DNA of 11,068 nucleotides from Goniomonas avonlea (Eukaryota > Cryptophyceae > Goniomonadida > Goniomonadaceae): NCBI GenBank assembly GCA_003573635.1, contig QUTJ01031356.1, positions 1 through 11,068 of the forward strand, in the 5' to 3' direction. Shown piece after piece: positions 7,801 through 11,068 of the stretch; the stretch's first letter is position 1, and each line of letters begins with the position of its first letter. Made by a program: the position numbers and the translations under genes. The notes under the pieces were generated by a model. That model made no database searches. It saw only the letters and a list, made by a program, of their open reading frames with translations, and had not been told where the DNA came from.

Positions 7801-9045
7801 TCTACCTTTGTTACAGAGCTGAATCGCGCGGCGGTCGGACTCCTCTGCCGACACCAGGCCTTCCCACCGCATCATATGAAGCACCCTCAGTGCCTTCTCC
7901 CATTGTTGCGCCTGTTCACAAACAGAAATGACAGTCTGGAACGAAGCACGATCTGGAAGGACCCAACCGCTTTGAAGGATTTTCTCGAGCAAGTCCACGG
8001 CTTCTCGCCATTTCCCGGCCTTTCGGCATGTGAAGAGAGTTGTGTTATAAGAGACCAAATCTGGTCGAATATGCAACCTCCGCATCTCAGGCAAAAGAGC
8101 CAAGGCGGCATCGGCCTGGGCCGCTTGGCAACATGCTTCCAAAGCGCAGTTAAAGGTGATCACGTTTGCCTCAACACCGCTTTCTTTCATGTGCTCCAGC
8201 TGCCGCAGAGCCAATTCCCAGTTGCCGCTCTTGGAACAAGCGGTAAGGACACCCGTGAACGTTATTAAGTCTGGTTTGACGTTCGCAAAACGCATTTCCT
8301 CGAGAAGCGCTAGCGCCACCTCGCAGTTCGCGGCAACTGCGCAACCCTTGATGGCGGTGTTGTAGGAGACAATATCGGGTGTAATACCCTCTGCACGCAT
8401 CTCCTTCAACAAGTCCAGTGTATGTGCCAGCTGCCCTGCCCTGGCACACGCGCTCAAAGCAATATTGTAAGTGAGAACGTTCGGTACCAAGCCCTCGTCG
8501 CGCATTTCATCCAGCAGCTGCAGCGCGCTCTCCCACTGTTTCACCATTGCACAGGCGCTGATTGCAATAGTGTATGACGCAACATTAGGCATCACACCAA
8601 AATATCGCATGGTTGCCAATAGTTGCATGACCTGAACTGGCTTCCTGGCTCCCTCGCACACTTTGAGAGCGGCGTTGAAGTGCGCAATGTTCGCATCTGG
8701 CCCCAAAATTTTCAAAACGCCCAATGCATGCATCCACTGCCCCTTCTGATTGAAACTTCTAATCAGAAGAGTGTGGTCTCGGATGCTTTCGGCCTCGCGC
8801 ATTTGCTCCTGAGCTTCAGCCACGGCGAAGAGCGGCAGGCTCGAAAATAAATACTCTCGAGAGCGGACATCCGCAGCTATGACCGGAGGGCTCTGCGCGG
8901 CCACACGACCAAGTGCGGGCGCACCATGATGAAACGCCCTAGCGTTCAACAGTCGGGCCCCATCCCGCAGCCGCAGCCGCATTGGCCTGCGCTTGGCGCA
9001 GACAAAGCAGGCGCACAGCTGCCCTGGGTACCGTTGTTCATACAT
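4816..9045 (-). CDS. Organelle-targeted PPR-SMR protein (5 exons, 929 residues)
   Basis: PPR proteins bind single-stranded RNA, mostly in mitochondria or plastids, one nucleotide per ~35-residue helical repeat. Exons (minus) are 9045-7806, 7333-6891, 6764-6697, 6326-6257 and 5784-4816; introns are 472, 126, 370 and 472 bp and all phases (1, 0, 2, 0) match. The start region has a basic stretch (MRLRLRDGARLLNARAFHHG from Met22, a possible alternative start) typical of organelle presequences. About 15 PPR motifs span residues ~90-640; motifs 2-8 (120-365) are canonical, such as VLTYNIALSACARAG followed by LDLLKEM. Introns cut within repeats. The C-terminal region (~747-917) fits an SMR domain: LDLRLFSPRGACVAVYWWLT, PRLTVSVPG, a Gly/Ser/Asp/Glu-rich insert of ~80 residues, then VSDAVDRMLSQLHAPL and RLFVLDGSKLAEFV. 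The DLHG motif reads DLRL and no GxG nuclease motif is seen. PPR identity is certain, SMR probable. Confidence 0.92.
5953..5998 (-). repeat. Degenerate copy C of PPR-SMR exon 4 region
   Basis: The plus-strand segment shares gtcacaggctccg, then ggtgc-ggattgcggca, with the exon 4 region at 6281-6316. It continues with gccttggaaggggagggaagga, shared with copy B around 6164-6186. It lies in intron 4 and carries neither the LLDQ end of the exon nor a splice donor. It looks like a mosaic relic of a tandem duplication. Confidence 0.7.
5998..6232. repeat. GGGAG/GGAA-rich simple sequence in PPR-SMR intron 4
   Basis: There are two long purine tracts (about 5998-6119 and 6174-6230) made of ggga, gagg and gaga units, separated by exon 4 copy B. 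On the transcribed minus strand they are pyrimidine-rich. They produce long but meaningless Arg/Gly/Glu or Pro/Ser open frames on both strands. Confidence 0.85.
6122..6160 (-). repeat. 39-bp exact copy (B) of the 3' end of PPR-SMR exon 4 inside intron 4
   Basis: Positions 6122-6160 are identical over 39 bp to 6256-6294, which encodes the end of exon 4 (EPVTAALTLLDQ) plus the first intron base. The two copies are 134 bp apart. Copy B is followed on the minus strand by GCGTCT instead of GTGCGA, so the GT donor is lost. The upstream part of the exon and its acceptor are absent. It is probably a non-functional exon duplicate. Confidence 0.9.
7620..7735. repeat. GTGTG/GGGAG-rich tract in PPR-SMR intron 1
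   Basis: The 472-bp first intron (7805-7334) contains a purine/GT-rich stretch of irregular gtgcgggag- and ggtgtggg-like units on the plus strand, with no clean period. I see no coding exon in the intron on either strand. Confidence 0.6.
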
Positions 9046-9126
9046 AATGTGGAGTGACTGGAGTCGCGGTTCATACGTAGAATCTTTCGTTAGCTAGCGA
9101 GATTGTCGAAAAGACAACGGTTGGCA
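9046..9126. promoter_or_regulatory. Very short divergent promoter, PPR-SMR / 9127 gene
   Basis: Only 81 bp separate the PPR-SMR ATG (9045, minus) from the ATG of the next gene (9127, plus). Both transcripts must start within this stretch or inside the neighbouring coding region. It contains the short palindrome gctagc (9092-9097). No TATA element is evident. Confidence 0.5.
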
Positions 9127-10859
9127 ATGCTGCGGATCGGCAAGGTTCGTGGCTCGACCCCGGACCTGTTGTTCGCTCGGCCAATTGATGTGATCAGGCC
9201 AGTCAGTCGGCCTCCACCGGTTAGCCCCTGGTTCAAGCAAGATCTTGCGCCAAACAAATATCTGCCTGCAGTGAAAAAGCCTCCGGTGAAGGAAGGCTGT
9301 CAGAGTCGAGCAGTTCGGACTTCAGACCGAGTCAAATATCGGCGGCCGATCAAGGTTCCAAAAACTGCTGTAACCAATACCAAGAAGCCAACACTAAAAG
9401 CTCCACCGAAGCACAAGCACTCTCCGGCCGTCTCTCCAACTGTTGATAGTATCGAGATTCGAGGCTGTGGCGATTCCCGATCTCCCTCCCGGAGCCCCGG
9501 AAGCAGTCCGCTCCGGACTCGGCAATCCACCCGTCACCGCGTGAGAGGATGGACTCCTTTAACTGCGACGCCCCCTCGCACCGCACCACAGTCTGACGCA
9601 GGCGAAGGACTTGACGCCCCGGTTGTGGTAGAGCCTGGGTTGTTGGTGTCTGTACAACACACACAGGCGCAGCCCAGCCCAGAACTGGTGCCAAAACCAA
9701 AGCCTCGGAAAAAATCATCGGTGTTTACTGCACGACCAGCTCCAGGGGTATCAAAGCCATGGAAAGCTACCGGACAAAAAGTTGCAATGGCCACCGTGCC
9801 TTTGAACGATACCCTGCTCCGGGCCGTTGATTTTCGAGACTCTGTCCTCATCGAGGCTGTATTATGTGCACAGAAGATGACGAAAGCGAAGGGACCATAC
9901 TGTCGCATGAGACATTGCACGACGCAGGATTCGATGGAAAACCTCGCTCGATACACAGACGGTTTTGTCGAAGAAATTGTTCCACTCCCCGACTCAGTCA
10001 CAGATGCCCTCGAGCGATCAGTCCAGGTGGCCAACTCTAACTCCAAAGGGACACTGATGAAAGGCCGCGCGAGCCGAGGGGCACAGCACCTTCCTCAACT
10101 GCGGGTATGTCTTGTCGCCTCTGCTGGCTTTGCCGCCCTGGCCGCTTGAACAACGTGTGCCCATGTGGCTTTTATGTGTCTGGAGTTAATGACCCGTGTG
10201 AATGCAGAGCTTGCGAATTGGCCAAGCGCCAGGAAGAAGAACCTCTGACCAAACTGTTTCTGAGTATGACCAGGTGCGATCTCACCCCCTCTATTGCACG
10301 GACGACTGCAGCACATATGCGCGTGTGCTTGTGTGTGTGCCTTTGCGTTTGTGTGTGGATTTTTCGTGGGTGGGACTGCGGTCCATATGCGCGTGTGCTC
10401 GCGCGTGTGCTTGTTGTGAGTGCGGTCTCCTTCTTCTTTTTGGTCAGGATGTATCCAGTTGAGTTCATGCGAGTGAAGCCGCTTCGGTTTTGTCACGCGT
10501 GTACACACGCAGGCCGAAGTGCACTCAGATTTCTATGTTATGAAATCAACGTGATTTGACAAACTGTATTATCTCTCGTAATGCTCACTTATCAGGGCAA
10601 CACACTAACGCGAGCGCAGGTGATGAACTCGTTGATGACGTTGCCACCGGAGCTCATTCTGGAGCTGGAGGAGCAGATGGTGCAGAGTGGACTCATTGAT
10701 GCGGCGTTTGACCCAGACCAGCCGCTTGAAAGCCCTCCGGCGCCTCGCACAGAGGTCAACGTCAATGTCCCGCATGGCTCGCCTCAAGAGGACCCGGAGT
10801 ACTTGCCGGAGAAAGAACACACTCGAAAGTTGTCCTTTGCGTTCACACCAGAGAAGTGA
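9127..10859 (+). CDS. Basic proline-rich protein of unknown function (3 exons)
   Basis: Exons are 9127-10104, 10208-10273 and 10596-10859, giving 435 residues. The acceptor at 10619/10620 is also in frame and would remove eight residues. Donors GTATGT and GTGCGA and all phases (0, 0) are consistent. The frame is open a little upstream, but 9127 is its first ATG. Residues ~1-225 are basic, rich in Pro, Ser, Lys and Arg, and probably disordered, with SRSPSRSPGSS-like stretches. Residues ~226-320 look folded, with LNDTLLRAVDFRDSVLIEAV, CRMRHC and a helix after PLPDSV. The C-terminal exon has a helix (PPELILELEEQMVQSGLID) followed by an acidic, proline-rich tail. I do not recognise a family. The composition suggests a nuclear or cytoskeletal scaffold, but that is a guess. 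Confidence 0.75.
10314..10399. repeat. 16-bp direct repeat in a GT-rich intron
   Basis: The 16 bases catatgcgcgtgtgct at 10314-10329 recur exactly at 10384-10399, 70 bp apart. The region between is rich in gtgtgtgc and gcgtttgtgtg units. All of it falls in the second intron of the 9127 gene (10274-10595). Confidence 0.85.
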
Positions 10860-10987
10860 ATGTGTATTTTTACTAACTATTTGGAAGCACAAGGTGTCGT
10901 GGTCACTGTGGTGGCGGTCGCACCTAGGCTGGGCTGGGTACGCATACGGGGCAATGAACTCGACCTTTAAAATTGCTGGGCGATCAT

Positions 10988-10993
10988 AATAAA
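10988..10993 (+). terminator. AATAAA polyadenylation signal
   Basis: A canonical AATAAA lies 129 nt after the stop codon of the 9127 gene, before a CT microsatellite. It is the only well-placed poly(A) signal I noticed in the window. It may mark the 3' end of that transcript. Confidence 0.5.
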
Positions 10994-11012
10994 ATTCGTC
11001 ATTAGCACTCGA

Positions 11013-11015
<3 letters not shown>

Positions 11016-11068
<53 letters not shown>
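11016..11068. repeat. CT dinucleotide microsatellite at the right edge
   Basis: A perfect (CT)n run fills the last 53 bases and continues off the window. The left edge also ends in a GA/CT repeat, so both window ends may be where an assembly or contig stopped at simple sequence. Confidence 0.95.

Noticed and set aside
10107-10300. Cysteine-rich frame (CRLCWLC, CPCG, CECRAC) resembling a zinc ribbon.
   Set aside because: It mostly falls in the 103-bp intron of the 9127 gene, whose GTATGT donor and GCAG acceptor are in phase with the flanking exons; a different splice form cannot be excluded.
1-11068. Transposon, integrated virus, CRISPR array or bacterial operon.
   Set aside because: I saw no transposase, reverse transcriptase, capsid or Cas sequence, no terminal repeats and no spaced repeat array; repeats are simple sequence or local duplications.

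Overview
The window is gene-dense nuclear DNA from a microbial eukaryote. Every gene needs spliceosomal introns to be read: 19 introns can be placed, all GT...AG, many only 40-50 bp long, and their phases close exactly. A long organelle-type PPR-SMR protein suggests a lineage with an expressed organelle genome, such as an alga or algal relative. I cannot name the species.

Layout, left to right. (1) 70-2194, minus: the N-terminal ~401 residues of a VPS13/chorein lipid-transfer protein in nine exons, continuing off the left edge. (2) 2351-3254, plus: a small secretory-pathway type I membrane protein in three exons, head-to-head with VPS13. (3) 3255-3953: non-coding, with two structured elements, a CT/GT microsatellite and a GGTACC iteration. 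(4) 3954-4712, plus: a ~200-residue protein in four exons, possibly an SPO16/ERCC1-like meiotic factor. (5) 4816-9045, minus: a 929-residue PPR-SMR protein in five exons with an arginine-rich presequence, about 15 PPR motifs and a degenerate, interrupted SMR domain. (6) 9127-10859, plus: an unrecognised basic, proline-rich protein in three exons, head-to-head with the PPR-SMR gene. (7) 10860-11068: 3' flank with AATAAA and a terminal CT microsatellite.

The genes do not form an operon or pathway. Two pairs are divergent with short shared upstream regions (156 and 81 bp between start codons) and one pair is convergent (103 bp between stop codons), as in a compact genome. The PPR-SMR protein probably acts on organelle RNA, VPS13 at membrane contact sites, and the type I protein in the endomembrane system.

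Most worth a second look are: the tandemly repeated VPS13 splice donor; decayed copies of a PPR-SMR exon inside the next intron; the predicted AU-rich RNA target of seven consecutive PPR motifs; the altered SMR domain; and the two orphan genes. I saw no mobile element, CRISPR array, rRNA gene or convincing tRNA gene.
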